Source: Lachnospiraceae bacterium | GTDB lineage: Bacteria > Bacillota > Clostridia > Lachnospirales > Lachnospiraceae | DNA length: 45,131 nucleotides | Assembly: GCA_029006155.1 (NCBI GenBank) | Contig: JAQXGF010000065.1 | Span: 1-45,131, forward strand | Direction: 5' to 3' | Notes under the pieces: model-generated | What the model was told of the DNA's origin: nothing | Seen by the model: only the letters and a program-made list of their open reading frames with translations | The model's database searches: none | Translations under genes and position numbers: made by a program | Shown: piece by piece, positions 1-8,973 of the stretch | How positions within the stretch are numbered: position 1 is the first letter of the stretch | How the letters are laid out: every line of letters begins with the position of its first letter

Positions 1-464
1 ATCAGGGGCAGCGTGCGGGTAAGCGTATCCGACGCTCGAAACGCGATCCCCGGAATCTCCTCCAGCGTCCCGTTTCCTCCTATATAATAGTCCAGCAGCC
101 GATAAAACGTCTGCTCTCCCTCCCCGATCATCACACCGTCAAACGCCGGATTCTGCCGTAAAAAGTGTTCCGCATCATAGGTCACTTCCGGGCCGCCCGC
201 CCAGATCTTCAGATCCGGAAGCACTTTTTTCAGGGAAGCCGCCGTCTCCGTGACCTCCCGCCGATTCCAGATATAACAGGACATCAGCAGAAGCTCCGGC
301 TTCCGACGATAGATTCCTGCAAATATTTCATCCATCTGATGGTTGATCGTATACTCTGCCAGCTCCACCTGATCTTCATATTTTCCGGCAGACGCTTTCA
401 GGCTGTACACCGCAAGATTGGAATGAATGTATTTTGCATTGATTGCCGTCAGTAAAATGTTCAT
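1..464 (-). CDS. B12-binding-domain radical SAM protein (N-terminal part, cut by window edge)
   Basis: About 154 N-terminal residues are present; the rest lies beyond the left edge. The protein opens with MNILLTAINAKYIHSNLAVY, typical of the clostridial B12-binding radical SAM family with a C-terminal DUF4080. GGPEVTYD and MIGEGEQTF lie where the cobalamin-binding-type Rossmann domain ends in that family. The radical SAM CxxxCxxC motif would be in the missing part, so the enzyme class is inferred from the N-terminus alone. The start codon overlaps the stop of the upstream ASKHA gene as ATGA, so the two are translationally coupled. That pairing suggests a shared corrinoid or iron-sulfur role. 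The substrate is unknown. Confidence 0.75.
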   Translation of the reverse strand, partial: MNILLTAINAKYIHSNLAVYSLKASAGKYEDQVELAEYTINHQMDEIFAGIYRRKPELLLMSCYIWNRREVTETAASLKKVLPDLKIWAGGPEVTYDAEHFLRQNPAFDGVMIGEGEQTFYRLLDYYIGGNGTLEEIPGIAFRASDTLTRTLPL

Positions 465-2044
465 GACCGCTGATCTCCTTCCTTATGTCTGCGCTCCAGC
501 TTCGCCTTCACGCTCGGATATTCATCCAGATCCGTATACGGCAAAAACTGTGCCGCATGCATTTTCTCGACAAAGTCTCCCGCATTGCCGAACTGGACGT
601 ATGTAATCTTCTTCACCAGCTCATCCGCCCGCGCCACAAGCCGCAGATCCAGCAGCAGCTCATGTGCGCCATCCAGAGAAGAATTGCCAAGCATGATAAA
701 CTTCTCCCGCGGCAGATCCGGGTACATGCCGATCGTAATCGCGGCTTCCAGATTCAGATATTTTCCGAACGCCCCGGCAAGATAAAAATGCGCGATATCA
801 TCCGCCTGCAGTCCAAACTCCTCGATCAGGTATGCGACCATCGTGTGGGCCGCTGCTTTCGTGCGGATAAATTCGTGAATGTCCGTCTGGGTAAATACCA
901 GATCCTCCTGCTGATCCGACTCCGCCGCCCACGCATAGCAGACAGCCAACTCTTCCTGCTCCTCGTCCAGATGATTCTTCACCGGAATGATCCGGCAAGA
1001 TGCGTCCGGATTCAAATTTCCAAGTGCGTCCACCCAGCCATTTAAAAGCATCCCGGCCAGAAGCTCCACAATACCGGATCCACAGATCCCACGCGGCTTT
1101 GCCTCCCCGATCACATGCAGATGCAGATCTTCTCCCTGAACCGTCACCCGGTCGACTGCTCCGGTATCTGCCCGCATTCCATATCGACTGATGCCGCCCT
1201 CCAGAGCCGGACCCGCCGCCCCTGCTCCGGCGAGCAGAAATTCCGAATTGCCCGCCACCAGTTCGCCGTTTGTACCGATATCGATGAATACAGACAAATC
1301 CGGCGACTGATCCAGCCCCGCGGCCAGCAGCCCGCTTGTGATATCGCCTCCAAGGTAATTCGCCGCTGCCGGAAACACATAAAGATAGCCCGGCAGCTCA
1401 ATGCCAAGATCCCTTGCCTGTACAAAGCCCGGATTCTTGGCGACCGGTGCAAACGGTGTCTCAAATACCGGCCACGCAGACAGACCAAACAGGAAATGGA
1501 TCATCGTCGTATTGCCACCGATCACCATCGCTCCATACTGCTCTTTCGGAATTCCGGTCGCCTTCTCACAGGTCTGGATCAGCGCATTGAACCCATCAGC
1601 CGTCTTTTGCTGCAGCTCCTCCAGATGCTCCGGGCGGTCCTTTGTATAAAAGATACGGCTTAAAATCTCTTCGCCATATGGAATCTGTGGATTGAACCTC
1701 GTCTGCTGCGTCAGTATCTCGCCGGTATGCAGATCTACCACCTGCATCACGAGTGTCGTACTCCCGTAGTCGACCGCCAGCCCATAGAGATGCGACGTCG
1801 TATCCCCCGCCTCTACATCCAGAATCTCCCATATACCATCATGAAATCCCAGAAGAAGCGTCACCTTCCAGCCGGCTTCCCGGCACAGCGGATACAGCTT
1901 TCGCATCACCCGAAGCGGCATCACCGCTTTCGCATATTCCCCGGTCAGGCCATCCAGGATCCGCTCCCGGTCTCCACGCGCGTCCTCCTCCGTCGGCGGC
2001 GTGAGGTTTAGATATAGTTTTCTGCACAAAGGGTGTCGCTCCAT
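461..2044 (-). CDS. ASKHA-domain protein, corrinoid-activation (RACo)-like
   Basis: A 527-aa ATPase of the ASKHA fold related to reductive activators of corrinoid proteins (DUF4445 family). Phosphate-binding motifs are AVDYGSTT (residues 90-97), VIGGNTTMIHFLFGL (about 174-188) and FIDIGTNGEL (253-262), followed by GICGSGIVELLAGML and, near the C-terminus, FYLAGAFGKYLNLEAA. Family members usually carry an N-terminal plant-type [2Fe-2S] ferredoxin domain. This one starts directly in the linker region (KLYLNLTPPTEED), and an in-frame TAG lies 8 codons upstream of the ATG, so the domain is absent here rather than missed by start choice. A GGAG site lies 8 nt before the ATG. It is coupled by ATGA overlap to the downstream radical SAM gene. 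Confidence 0.8.
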   Translation of the reverse strand: MERHPLCRKLYLNLTPPTEEDARGDRERILDGLTGEYAKAVMPLRVMRKLYPLCREAGWKVTLLLGFHDGIWEILDVEAGDTTSHLYGLAVDYGSTTLVMQVVDLHTGEILTQQTRFNPQIPYGEEILSRIFYTKDRPEHLEELQQKTADGFNALIQTCEKATGIPKEQYGAMVIGGNTTMIHFLFGLSAWPVFETPFAPVAKNPGFVQARDLGIELPGYLYVFPAAANYLGGDITSGLLAAGLDQSPDLSVFIDIGTNGELVAGNSEFLLAGAGAAGPALEGGISRYGMRADTGAVDRVTVQGEDLHLHVIGEAKPRGICGSGIVELLAGMLLNGWVDALGNLNPDASCRIIPVKNHLDEEQEELAVCYAWAAESDQQEDLVFTQTDIHEFIRTKAAAHTMVAYLIEEFGLQADDIAHFYLAGAFGKYLNLEAAITIGMYPDLPREKFIMLGNSSLDGAHELLLDLRLVARADELVKKITYVQFGNAGDFVEKMHAAQFLPYTDLDEYPSVKAKLERRHKEGDQRS

Positions 2045-2123
2045 TTTCTCATCTCCATACTCGGTCTATTGGGTTTTCCGTTACCGGTCATTGTACCACA
2101 TTCCAGGTAAAAAGAACAGCGCG

Positions 2124-2170
2124 CAAAAAAGAACACCGTCCCGGGACAAATGATCCCAAAACAGTGTCCT
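2124..2170 (-). terminator. Rho-independent terminator of the uvrC-hprK-glcK operon
   Basis: On the minus strand a 16-bp stem (arms 2154-2169 and 2131-2146, with a few G-T pairs) closes a 7-nt loop and is followed by six Ts (2125-2130). It lies 27 bp beyond the glcK stop and separates that operon from the ASKHA/radical SAM pair. Confidence 0.9.
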
Positions 2171-2195
2171 TTCTCCTTATTTATAAAATTATGTA

Positions 2196-3134
2196 CTACA
2201 GTACCAGCTTCGCCGCGCCAAAGATTCCTGCGTCATTTCCAAGTGTCGCCAGTGCGAATTCTGTCGTCTCTTTGCACGGTGCAAACGCATATTCCTTAAA
2301 CGGACGGATGATATAGTCCAGAAGGATCGGGCCGGCCTTAGATACGCCGCCACCGATGACAATGATCTCCGGATCTGCAACGGTGGAAAATGTCGCGAGT
2401 GCCTTTCCGAGATAGTCGCCAAACTTCTCAGCGATCTGGATCGCAAGCGCATCGTCCTCTTTTACTGCATCAAATACGGTCTTTGCCGAGATCTCCTCTT
2501 TCTCGCGCAAAACAGATGGCGCTTCCGTCGCTGCCAGTGCTTCCCGTGCGAGTCTCGCAATACCAGTTGCAGATGCCACCTGCTCCAGACAGCCGTGATT
2601 GCCGCAGTTGCATGCCTCCTGCATACCGTCGATGACATGTGCATGTCCGATCTCGCCGCCTGCGCCATGGCTGCCTGCGATCACCTTATCATTGATGATG
2701 ATACCACCGCCGACACCGGTGCCGAGCGTTACCATGATCATGTTGTGATGGCCTGCTCCGCCACCCTTCCAGAGTTCTCCGAGCGCTGCCACATTGGCGT
2801 CATTTCCTGCCTTTACGATAAGGCCGGTCATCTCTGAGAGTTCTTTTTCAATCGGAGTAAAGCCCCAGTGCAGATTGACTGCTACCGGTACCTCGCCGTG
2901 ATCATTGACCGGACCAGGAACGCCGATGCCAACGCCAGCCACTTCCTCTGCATTCAGCTGTTTCTCTGCGATCTTTGCCTTGATCGTCGCTGCCACATCC
3001 GGAAGGATGTTCACACCATTGTTCTCGGTGCGCGTCTCGATCTCCCATTTATCCAGGACTTCACCATCAACGGTGAAAAGTCCGCATTTTACTGTTGTTC
3101 CTCCTACGTCAATTCCAAAGCAATACTTCTTCAT
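2196..3134 (-). CDS. glcK: ROK-family glucokinase
   Basis: A 312-aa cytoplasmic ATP-dependent glucose kinase giving glucose-6-phosphate. The N-terminal ATP-binding motif is DVGGTTVKCG (9-18) and the catalytic Asp is in GNDANVAALGE (Asp112). HGAGGEIGH (156-164) is the conserved sugar/metal site, followed by the ROK zinc motif CNCGNHGCLE (175-184). Length is normal. Its start lies 2 nt after the hprK stop, so it is the last gene of the uvrC / 56-aa ORF / hprK / glcK operon. Pairing with hprK puts glucose phosphorylation beside the carbon-catabolite sensor, as in many Firmicutes. Some ROK kinases use other hexoses, so glucose specificity is a family inference. Confidence 0.92.
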   Translation of the reverse strand: MKKYCFGIDVGGTTVKCGLFTVDGEVLDKWEIETRTENNGVNILPDVAATIKAKIAEKQLNAEEVAGVGIGVPGPVNDHGEVPVAVNLHWGFTPIEKELSEMTGLIVKAGNDANVAALGELWKGGGAGHHNMIMVTLGTGVGGGIIINDKVIAGSHGAGGEIGHAHVIDGMQEACNCGNHGCLEQVASATGIARLAREALAATEAPSVLREKEEISAKTVFDAVKEDDALAIQIAEKFGDYLGKALATFSTVADPEIIVIGGGVSKAGPILLDYIIRPFKEYAFAPCKETTEFALATLGNDAGIFGAAKLVL

Positions 3135-3136
3135 GT

Positions 3137-4084
3137 CTATTCCTCTTCCTGCTTTCCTGCATTTTTCATAATACTGTTCTGCACGCGGTTGTACAGCTCC
3201 TTCGCCGCGTTGTAGCCCATCTTCTTCTGACGGTGGTTGACCGCTGCTGCCTCTACGATCACAGCCAGATTCCGGCCCGGACGGATCGGCAGCGAATGGC
3301 AGACGACCTGATTACCCAGAAATTCCGTGTACTCCTCTTCCAGTCCAAGACGATCGTATTCTTTTTCCCGATCCCACTCTTCCAGCTTGATGACCAGATC
3401 GATGGACTGCGTATTCTTGACGCTCTCAACGCCGAACAGCGTCTTTACATCAATGATTCCGATACCGCGCAGCTCGATAAAATGCCGTGTGATATCCGGC
3501 GATGATCCGATCAGCGTCGCATCACTGACCTTCCGGATCTCCACCACATCATCCGTAACAAGGCGGTGTCCGCGCTTGATCAGTTCCAGCGCCGCCTCAC
3601 TCTTTCCGATGCCGCTCTCCCCCATGATCAGCACGCCCTCACCGTAAACGTCAACCAATACGCCATGAATGGAGATACACGGCGCGAGTTCGACATTCAG
3701 CCACCGGATGATCTCTGCCATGAACGATGACGTCGTCATCTTCGTCATAAATACCGGCACCTCATACTGCTCCGCCAGCCGGAGCATGTCCTCATCCGGC
3801 TCGGTCATCGTCGTATAAATGATACACGGTACATGATAAGAAAGGAACTTCTCATATACCGGAAGCTTTGCTTCTCTCGGAAGATGCTCCAGATAGGTAT
3901 ACTCTACATATCCGATAATCTGCACACGTTCCGAATAGAAATGATCAAAATATCCGGTCAGCTGAAGCGCCGGACGGTTGATCTCTGACGTCACGATTTT
4001 CTTGCCCGCCATGCTGATATTCGGAAGCAGATTTGTGAGCTTCATCTTATCCGCCAGCTTTTCGATCGTTACACTGCTAGCCAT
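3137..4084 (-). CDS. hprK: HPr kinase/phosphorylase
   Basis: A 315-aa bifunctional enzyme that phosphorylates and dephosphorylates Ser46 of HPr, the switch for CcpA-type carbon catabolite control. The N-terminal half is the HprK-specific domain. The C-terminal half has the P-loop GESGIGKS (155-162) preceded by SIHGVLVDV with the catalytic His140, then the DDVVEI acidic motif (Asp178-Asp179) and the family signature ELRGIGIIDVKTLFG (about 205-219). Length is typical. It lies 52 nt downstream of the 56-aa ORF and 2 nt upstream of glcK. Its presence implies that the sugar operons in this window are under HPr-Ser-P control, although I found no convincing cre site. Confidence 0.95.
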   Translation of the reverse strand: MASSVTIEKLADKMKLTNLLPNISMAGKKIVTSEINRPALQLTGYFDHFYSERVQIIGYVEYTYLEHLPREAKLPVYEKFLSYHVPCIIYTTMTEPDEDMLRLAEQYEVPVFMTKMTTSSFMAEIIRWLNVELAPCISIHGVLVDVYGEGVLIMGESGIGKSEAALELIKRGHRLVTDDVVEIRKVSDATLIGSSPDITRHFIELRGIGIIDVKTLFGVESVKNTQSIDLVIKLEEWDREKEYDRLGLEEEYTEFLGNQVVCHSLPIRPGRNLAVIVEAAAVNHRQKKMGYNAAKELYNRVQNSIMKNAGKQEEE

Positions 4085-4136
4085 TCCTGAATCCTCCTGA
4101 AATTATGGCAGCCTTTAGCTGCAAACTATATATCTA

Positions 4137-4307
4137 TTATAAGTAATCCGGAATGATTTGTCCACCGAGTATTTGTGGATTGTGCAGCATATCGCGAACT
4201 TCTTCTATGCTCCATGTTGTCTGCCCTGTGATCCGTTCTTCTTCTGCCTTTAATACGGTTTCCCGAAGCTGCAGAAGCTCTTTTTCATTCCAAATCTCTT
4301 TCTCCAT
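4137..4307 (-). CDS. Small hypothetical protein (56 aa) between uvrC and hprK
   Basis: The ORF begins MEKEIWNEKELLQLRETVLK and ends IIPDYL. It starts 2 nt after the uvrC stop and runs to 52 nt before hprK, filling the gap. It is charged and predicted helical (EKELLQLRETVLKAEEERI) with a second helix SIEEVRDMLHN, and has no signal or membrane segment. The shape resembles small antitoxin-like or helix-rich clostridial proteins, but I do not recognise a family and no toxin partner is adjacent. A ribosome site GGAGTAGGG precedes the ATG by about 2-7 nt inside the uvrC end. Tight spacing on both sides supports translation. Confidence 0.6.
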   Translation of the reverse strand: MEKEIWNEKELLQLRETVLKAEEERITGQTTWSIEEVRDMLHNPQILGGQIIPDYL

Positions 4308-4309
4308 CC

Positions 4310-6262
4310 CTACTCCTCCGTTACCTCGGGTGCCTTCCCCTTTCCGTTCTCCGTATGGAAGAAATCATACACCTGCTGGGCGCTGCGGGCGTTCATGGAT
4401 TCGGCGTTGGCGAGTTCTTCGAAGGAGGCGTCACGGATCGCTTCGAGGGATTTGAAGGTGCGCATCAGTGCCTTGCGGCGGGTCGGGCCGATGCCCTCAA
4501 TGTCATCCAAAATAGAATGCACCTGCCCTTTGCTGCGCAGGCTGCGGTGGTACTCGATGGCGAAGCGGTGCGCCTCGTCCTGAATTCGGGTGATGAGTTT
4601 AAAACCCTCGGAGCGGGGATCGATCGGCACCTCGACGTTATTGTAGTACAGACCGCGGGTGCGGTGAAAATCATCCTTTACCATACCGCAGACCGGAATC
4701 GCGATGCCAAGCTTATCGAGGACACGTAAGGCTACGTTGACCTGTCCCCGGCCACCATCCATCAGGATAAGATCCGGGAAACGGCTGAAGCTGCCCATCT
4801 CATAACCCATTCCCTTCTCATCCAGCTCGCATCGCTCCTTAAGGCCATGGGAAAAACGGCGGGTCAGTACTTCCTCCATGCTCGCATAATCGTCCGGTCC
4901 CTGCACGGACTTGATCTTGAATTTGCGGTAATCGCTGCGCTTTGGCTTTCCTTTTTCATAGACGATCATCGAACCGACTGACTCAAAGCCACTGATATTG
5001 GAAATGTCATATGCCTCCATGCGCATCGCCCGGTCGACGCCGATCAGATCCTCGATCTCATGCACCGCACCGATCGTCCGGCCCTCCTCGCGCTTGATCC
5101 GCTCCCGGTCCTGACGCAGCACGATCGCCGCATTTTCCCGTGCCATCTCGACGAGCTTCTCCTTCGTCCCTTTCTTTGGAATCCGCAGATAGACTTTCTG
5201 TCCGCGTTTTTCAGTCAGCCATGCCTCTACGAGTTCATGTTCTTCGATATCCGTCTCCAGCATCAGCTCTTTCGGCACAAACGGGGTCCCGGCATAATAC
5301 TGCTTCACGAAACTGTTCAGGATGACGGATTTGGTATCCTGAAGCGCCACACGCAGGAAAAAGTGCTCCCGGCCGATCATTTTCCCGCCCCGGATGAAAA
5401 ATACCTGCACGACTGCGTCAGCATTCGCCACCGTATCATCTGCATCGTCGACCGCCAGCGCGATGACATCTTTATCCTCGCCGTCCTCGTTTGTGATCTT
5501 CTGACGCTCGGATACCTGATGGATGCTGCGAATCAGATCCCGGTACTCAATCGCCTTTTCGAATTCCATCTCCTCCGACGCCTGATTCATCTTCTCTTCG
5601 AGCATCTTAACGACCGGGGCATGGTTTCCGGCAAGAAAGTCGACCGCCTGCGCGACGGATTCCCGGTACTGCTCCTTTGTGAAATTACCCTGACACGGCG
5701 CATTGCACTGCCCGATGTGATAATACAGGCACGGACGTTCCTTTCCGATATCACGCGGAAATGTCTTGTTGCAGCTGCGGATCTTGTACAGCTTCTTGAT
5801 CAGGTCGATCGTATCCTTGACTGCCCCCGCGCTCGTGTACGGGTCAAAGTAGCGCGACTTGTCTTTTTTCATCGTGCGCGAAAAAAGCACCCTCGGGTAT
5901 TCCTCTCCGAGCGTGACCTTGATAAATGGATAGGTCTTGTCGTCTTTGAGCATCGTATTGTATTTCGGCCGGTGCTCTTTGATCAGGTTGCACTCGAGCA
6001 CGAGTGCTTCCAGCTCTGAATCTGTCACGATGTATTCAAAGCGCCGGATCCGTTCAACCATCTGCAATATTTTCGCGCTTTTGTTGCGGCTGCTCTGAAA
6101 ATACTGGCGCACCCGGTTCTTCAGGCTGATGGCCTTTCCGACATAAATGATGTCGTCGTGTTCATCGTGCATGATGTAGACTCCCGGTCGCCCCGGCAGC
6201 TTTTTCAGTTCTTCTTCTATATTAAAATGAAAGGTATTCTCTGTCATCTGATCTTCTTCCAT
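4310..6262 (-). CDS. uvrC: UvrABC excinuclease subunit C
   Basis: A 650-aa nuclease of nucleotide excision repair that makes the 3' and 5' incisions after UvrB loading. In order: GIY-YIG domain ([11 protein letters not shown] to [16 protein letters not shown], about 27-55), cysteine-containing linker, UVR motif ([19 protein letters not shown]) that binds UvrB, the RNase H-like domain ([19 protein letters not shown] and [13 protein letters not shown]), and C-terminal helix-hairpin-helix repeats ([15 protein letters not shown]). The start at 6262 has GGAAGG 6 nt upstream; the later in-frame ATG at 6247 has a poorer site. It is the first gene of the operon that continues into the 56-aa ORF, hprK and glcK. 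Confidence 0.97.
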   Translation of the reverse strand: MEEDQMTENTFHFNIEEELKKLPGRPGVYIMHDEHDDIIYVGKAISLKNRVRQYFQSSRNKSAKILQMVERIRRFEYIVTDSELEALVLECNLIKEHRPKYNTMLKDDKTYPFIKVTLGEEYPRVLFSRTMKKDKSRYFDPYTSAGAVKDTIDLIKKLYKIRSCNKTFPRDIGKERPCLYYHIGQCNAPCQGNFTKEQYRESVAQAVDFLAGNHAPVVKMLEEKMNQASEEMEFEKAIEYRDLIRSIHQVSERQKITNEDGEDKDVIALAVDDADDTVANADAVVQVFFIRGGKMIGREHFFLRVALQDTKSVILNSFVKQYYAGTPFVPKELMLETDIEEHELVEAWLTEKRGQKVYLRIPKKGTKEKLVEMARENAAIVLRQDRERIKREEGRTIGAVHEIEDLIGVDRAMRMEAYDISNISGFESVGSMIVYEKGKPKRSDYRKFKIKSVQGPDDYASMEEVLTRRFSHGLKERCELDEKGMGYEMGSFSRFPDLILMDGGRGQVNVALRVLDKLGIAIPVCGMVKDDFHRTRGLYYNNVEVPIDPRSEGFKLITRIQDEAHRFAIEYHRSLRSKGQVHSILDDIEGIGPTRRKALMRTFKSLEAIRDASFEELANAESMNARSAQQVYDFFHTENGKGKAPEVTEE

Positions 6263-6609
6263 TCATGCCCTTCCTTTTCCTGTACCCGCTGCAAACCATA
6301 CCATTTTTCCATGTAAAATGCTTCCCATTTCTTTTATGATTCCTTCATTTTTCTTTCAGGAATTAGTCACTGATTAGACACATTTTTCCAATATACTTTC
6401 TGTATCAAATGAAGTCATCCAGTACATGGCGCGTCGGTATTGCAAATGGCTTCGCCTAACAACAATCTTAACCTAAACAACTATCTTATTTTCGGTTAAG
6501 TTTTCATACATTTTTCTCTTCTTGAGGGGATATCGATCCGGTATCCCCTCCTCCTTTATGTATACCAAGTTCCGTGCAACGTAAAGCGGAACGCCCGCAT
6601 CTGCCTCTT
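6263..6609. other. Intergenic region between greA and uvrC with two inverted repeats
   Basis: No gene is seen. A perfect 9-bp hairpin (6524-6532 with 6542-6550, 9-nt loop) lies just after greA but lacks a T-tract on either strand, so it is not a standard terminator. A 7-bp inverted repeat CTTAACC/GGTTAAG spans 6467-6500. The stretch near 6434-6456 (TCGGTATT ... GGCTTCGCC) may be a decayed copy of the interspersed repeat described elsewhere. The uvrC promoter must lie in the AT-rich part 6290-6420, but no single choice stands out. Confidence 0.5.
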
Positions 6610-7113
6610 TTAGAACTTCCGAATCTGATCCTCTTCCTCCCCGGATGCCTCACTGATCGAACGGATCTCCACATAATATCCAAACTGATCATTTACTTTG
6701 ATATAGACCCGGTCTCCTACCTTGTGCCCCATCAGCGCTTTCCCGAGCGGCGACTCGATGCTGATCAGACCGCTTAAGGAATTGCCGCGCACGCTCGTCA
6801 CAATCCGGTAGGTCTCTGTCTCGTCGTCATCCTCACAGTACACCTCGACCGTCTTGTCCAGCCCGACTTCATCTGCCTTCGAGTGGTCGGTGATCACGTT
6901 CGCCGTCTTCAGCATCCGCTCCAGATAGCGGATCCGGCTCTCGTTGATATTCTTATCCTTCTTTGCCGCATGGTATTCAAAATTTTCGCTCAGGTCGCCA
7001 TGTGCGCGCGCCTCTTTTACCGCCTCGATCGCTTCCTTGCGCACGACCAGCTTCCGGTATTCGATCTCTTCCTGTATCTTCTTTACATCACTTTCTGTCA
7101 ACTGTTCCCGCAT
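6610..7113 (-). CDS. greA: Transcription elongation factor GreA
   Basis: A 167-aa RNA polymerase secondary-channel factor that stimulates cleavage of backtracked transcripts. The N-terminal antiparallel coiled coil (about 1-80) carries the acidic tip in GDLSENFEYHAAK, where GreA proteins place the catalytic Asp and Glu. The C-terminal FKBP-like domain contains ISIESPLGKALMGHKVGD. Length and order are typical; a GreB assignment is less likely given the tip sequence. It lies 78 nt downstream of galT, beyond the galT terminator, so it is probably transcribed separately. Confidence 0.93.
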   Translation of the reverse strand: MREQLTESDVKKIQEEIEYRKLVVRKEAIEAVKEARAHGDLSENFEYHAAKKDKNINESRIRYLERMLKTANVITDHSKADEVGLDKTVEVYCEDDDETETYRIVTSVRGNSLSGLISIESPLGKALMGHKVGDRVYIKVNDQFGYYVEIRSISEASGEEEDQIRKF

Positions 7114-7146
7114 ATCTTAAAATCCTTTCTTTATACTATGCTGACC

Positions 7147-7178
7147 GAAAAGCGGGGATGGCTGCCCCATCCCCGTCT
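7147..7178 (-). terminator. Terminator after galT
   Basis: On the minus strand a perfect 9-bp GC-rich stem (7167-7175 with 7153-7161) closes a 5-nt loop and is followed by CTTTT. It lies 14 nt past the galT stop and before greA. Confidence 0.85.
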
Positions 7179-7191
7179 TTCTCCACTTCAC

Positions 7192-8715
7192 TTATCTCAC
7201 GCTCGTCACAAACCGCCGGAACGCTTCCTTTCCTTCCGGCGTGCGTTTGTAAACCCCTGCATGCTCCAGCACTTTCATGAATACGATGCCGACTTCCTCC
7301 TCGATGATCTTGTCGATCGTGTCCTCGGAAAAGCTGCCGTATTTCTGCTTCAGCTCCTCGACCCAGTCTGCATGCTTGCCAAGCTCCTCATCGTTCCGGA
7401 TATCACGTCCACTGACCATGGCGCGCTTCAAATGCTCCAGCTCATCTTTTAAGCGGGCCGGAAGTACGGCCAGTCCCATCACCTCGATGAGTCCGATATT
7501 CTCTTTTTTGATATGATGCAACTCCGCATGTGGATGAAATACACCGAGCGGATGTTCCTTCGTCGTGATATTGTTGCGGAGCACGAGATCCAGCTCATAT
7601 TTGCCGTCCCGCTTCCGTGCGATCGGTGTGATCGTGTTGTGCGGCTCACCGTCAGTCTCCGCATAGATAAATGCCGACTCATCGGTATATCCTCTCCATG
7701 CCTGCAAAATCCGATCCGCAAGATCAATCAGGCGCTCCGGCTGCCCGGAACGGATCCGGATGACGGACATCGGCCACTTTACGATCCCCGCTTCCACGTC
7801 TTCATAGCCCGCAAACGAAACCGTTTCCTCGATCGGTGCCTTCGCCATTGCAAACTCATAATGGCCACCCTGGAAATGATCATGACTTAGGATCGATCCG
7901 CCTACAATCGGAAGGTCTGCATTCGAACCGACAAAATAATGCGGAAACTGGGACACGAAATCCAGCAGCTTTGCAAACGTCGCGCGTTCAATTTTCATCG
8001 GGACATGCTTCGAATTAAACACGATGCAGTGCTCGTTATAGTAAACATACGGAGAATACTGGAAGAACCACTGGCTGTCATTGATCGTCACCGGAATGAT
8101 ACGGTGGTTGCCGCGCGCCGGATGGTTCAGCCGTCCCGCATAGCCCTCATTTTCCCGGCAGAGCAGGCACTTCGGATAAGAGGTCTGCTTCGCGAGCTTT
8201 GCCGCTGCGATGGCTTTCGGATCCTTCTCCGGCTTCGATAAATTGATCGTGATGTCCAGATCACCATACTCCGTCGGTGTGATCCATTTGCGATCCTTCG
8301 CAATGCGGTAACGGCGGATGTAATCCGTATCCTGGCTGAATTTGTAATAAAAATCAGTCGCTTTTTTCGGGCTTTCCTGATACAGTGTCTCAAACTTCCG
8401 GATGATGTTGGAAGGACGATCCACAAGAAGTGACATCACTTTTGTATCAAAGAGATCCCGGTAGCCGACCGTATTCTCCTCGATTATGCCCTTATCATAT
8501 GCATAATCACAGATCTCCCCGAGAATCTTTTCGAGCCTGCCGACGATCGCCGCATCTGCTTCTGCGTTCATGATGGCTGCCTCGGTATCTTCCTCTAAGG
8601 TATCCATATGCAGCAGATCAAGCAGACGGTTTGCCGTATAAATGGCATCTTCTTTTTCAATCAGTCCGGTCGTAAGGCCATACTGAACCAATTTTGCAAT
8701 GCTTTCCTGTATCAT
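7192..8715 (-). CDS. galT: UDP-glucose--hexose-1-phosphate uridylyltransferase, class II
   Basis: A 507-aa Leloir-pathway enzyme that exchanges UMP between UDP-glucose and galactose-1-phosphate. Size and sequence match the class II GalT of Firmicutes, not the roughly 350-aa class I enzyme. Recognisable blocks are YPKCLLCRENEGYAGRLNHP, ILSHDHFQGGHYEFAM and VFHPHAELHHIKKENIGL. The start at 8715 (MIQESIAKLV) is chosen because GGGAGG lies 8 nt upstream; an in-frame TTG at 8730 falls before that site. A sigma-A promoter TTGATT-17-TATAAT precedes it. It stands alone here; galK is 17 kb away and galE is not in the window. Confidence 0.95.
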   Translation of the reverse strand: MIQESIAKLVQYGLTTGLIEKEDAIYTANRLLDLLHMDTLEEDTEAAIMNAEADAAIVGRLEKILGEICDYAYDKGIIEENTVGYRDLFDTKVMSLLVDRPSNIIRKFETLYQESPKKATDFYYKFSQDTDYIRRYRIAKDRKWITPTEYGDLDITINLSKPEKDPKAIAAAKLAKQTSYPKCLLCRENEGYAGRLNHPARGNHRIIPVTINDSQWFFQYSPYVYYNEHCIVFNSKHVPMKIERATFAKLLDFVSQFPHYFVGSNADLPIVGGSILSHDHFQGGHYEFAMAKAPIEETVSFAGYEDVEAGIVKWPMSVIRIRSGQPERLIDLADRILQAWRGYTDESAFIYAETDGEPHNTITPIARKRDGKYELDLVLRNNITTKEHPLGVFHPHAELHHIKKENIGLIEVMGLAVLPARLKDELEHLKRAMVSGRDIRNDEELGKHADWVEELKQKYGSFSEDTIDKIIEEEVGIVFMKVLEHAGVYKRTPEGKEAFRRFVTSVR

Positions 8716-8765
8716 TTCTTTTCCTCCCAAACTGTTTGTTTTTGCTTCACAAACTGATTTTCTTC

Positions 8766-8794
8766 ATTATAGCGACTCTGCGGACACAAATCAA
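8766..8794 (-). promoter_or_regulatory. Sigma-A promoter of galT
   Basis: Minus strand: -35 TTGATT (8789-8794), 17-nt spacer, -10 TATAAT (8766-8771), about 50 nt upstream of the galT start. Confidence 0.8.
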
Positions 8795-8907
8795 CATCCT
8801 TATCAAAATGCCTGGAAATATTCGTGCCCCGTATCCCTGAATCGCGGGAATGATTCTCTGCGTTCAAATACGTATGTTCTGTAAAAAGATATCACAGCTC
8901 TGCAACG

Positions 8908-8940
8908 GAAACAGGCTGGCCTTATCCAGGTCAGCCCATT
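8908..8940 (-). terminator. Probable terminator after the AICAR formyltransferase gene
   Basis: On the minus strand GGCTGACC (8929-8936) pairs with GGCCAGCC (8914-8921) with one mismatch around a 7-nt loop, followed by TGTTTCC. The T-tract is weak, so this is a moderate call. Confidence 0.5.
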
Positions 8941-8973
8941 TTATACGGCAAATATTTTTTATGCTGTTCGTGT

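Noticed and set aside
485..1045. Long plus-strand open frames opposite the ASKHA gene and similar frames opposite uvrC (5060-6019), purH (8977-9816) and others
   Set aside because: They are antisense to clearly conserved proteins, Arg/Leu-rich, without ribosome sites or domain features.
6524..6550. Perfect 9-bp hairpin after greA as a terminator
   Set aside because: No T-tract follows on either strand, so it is noted only as an inverted repeat.
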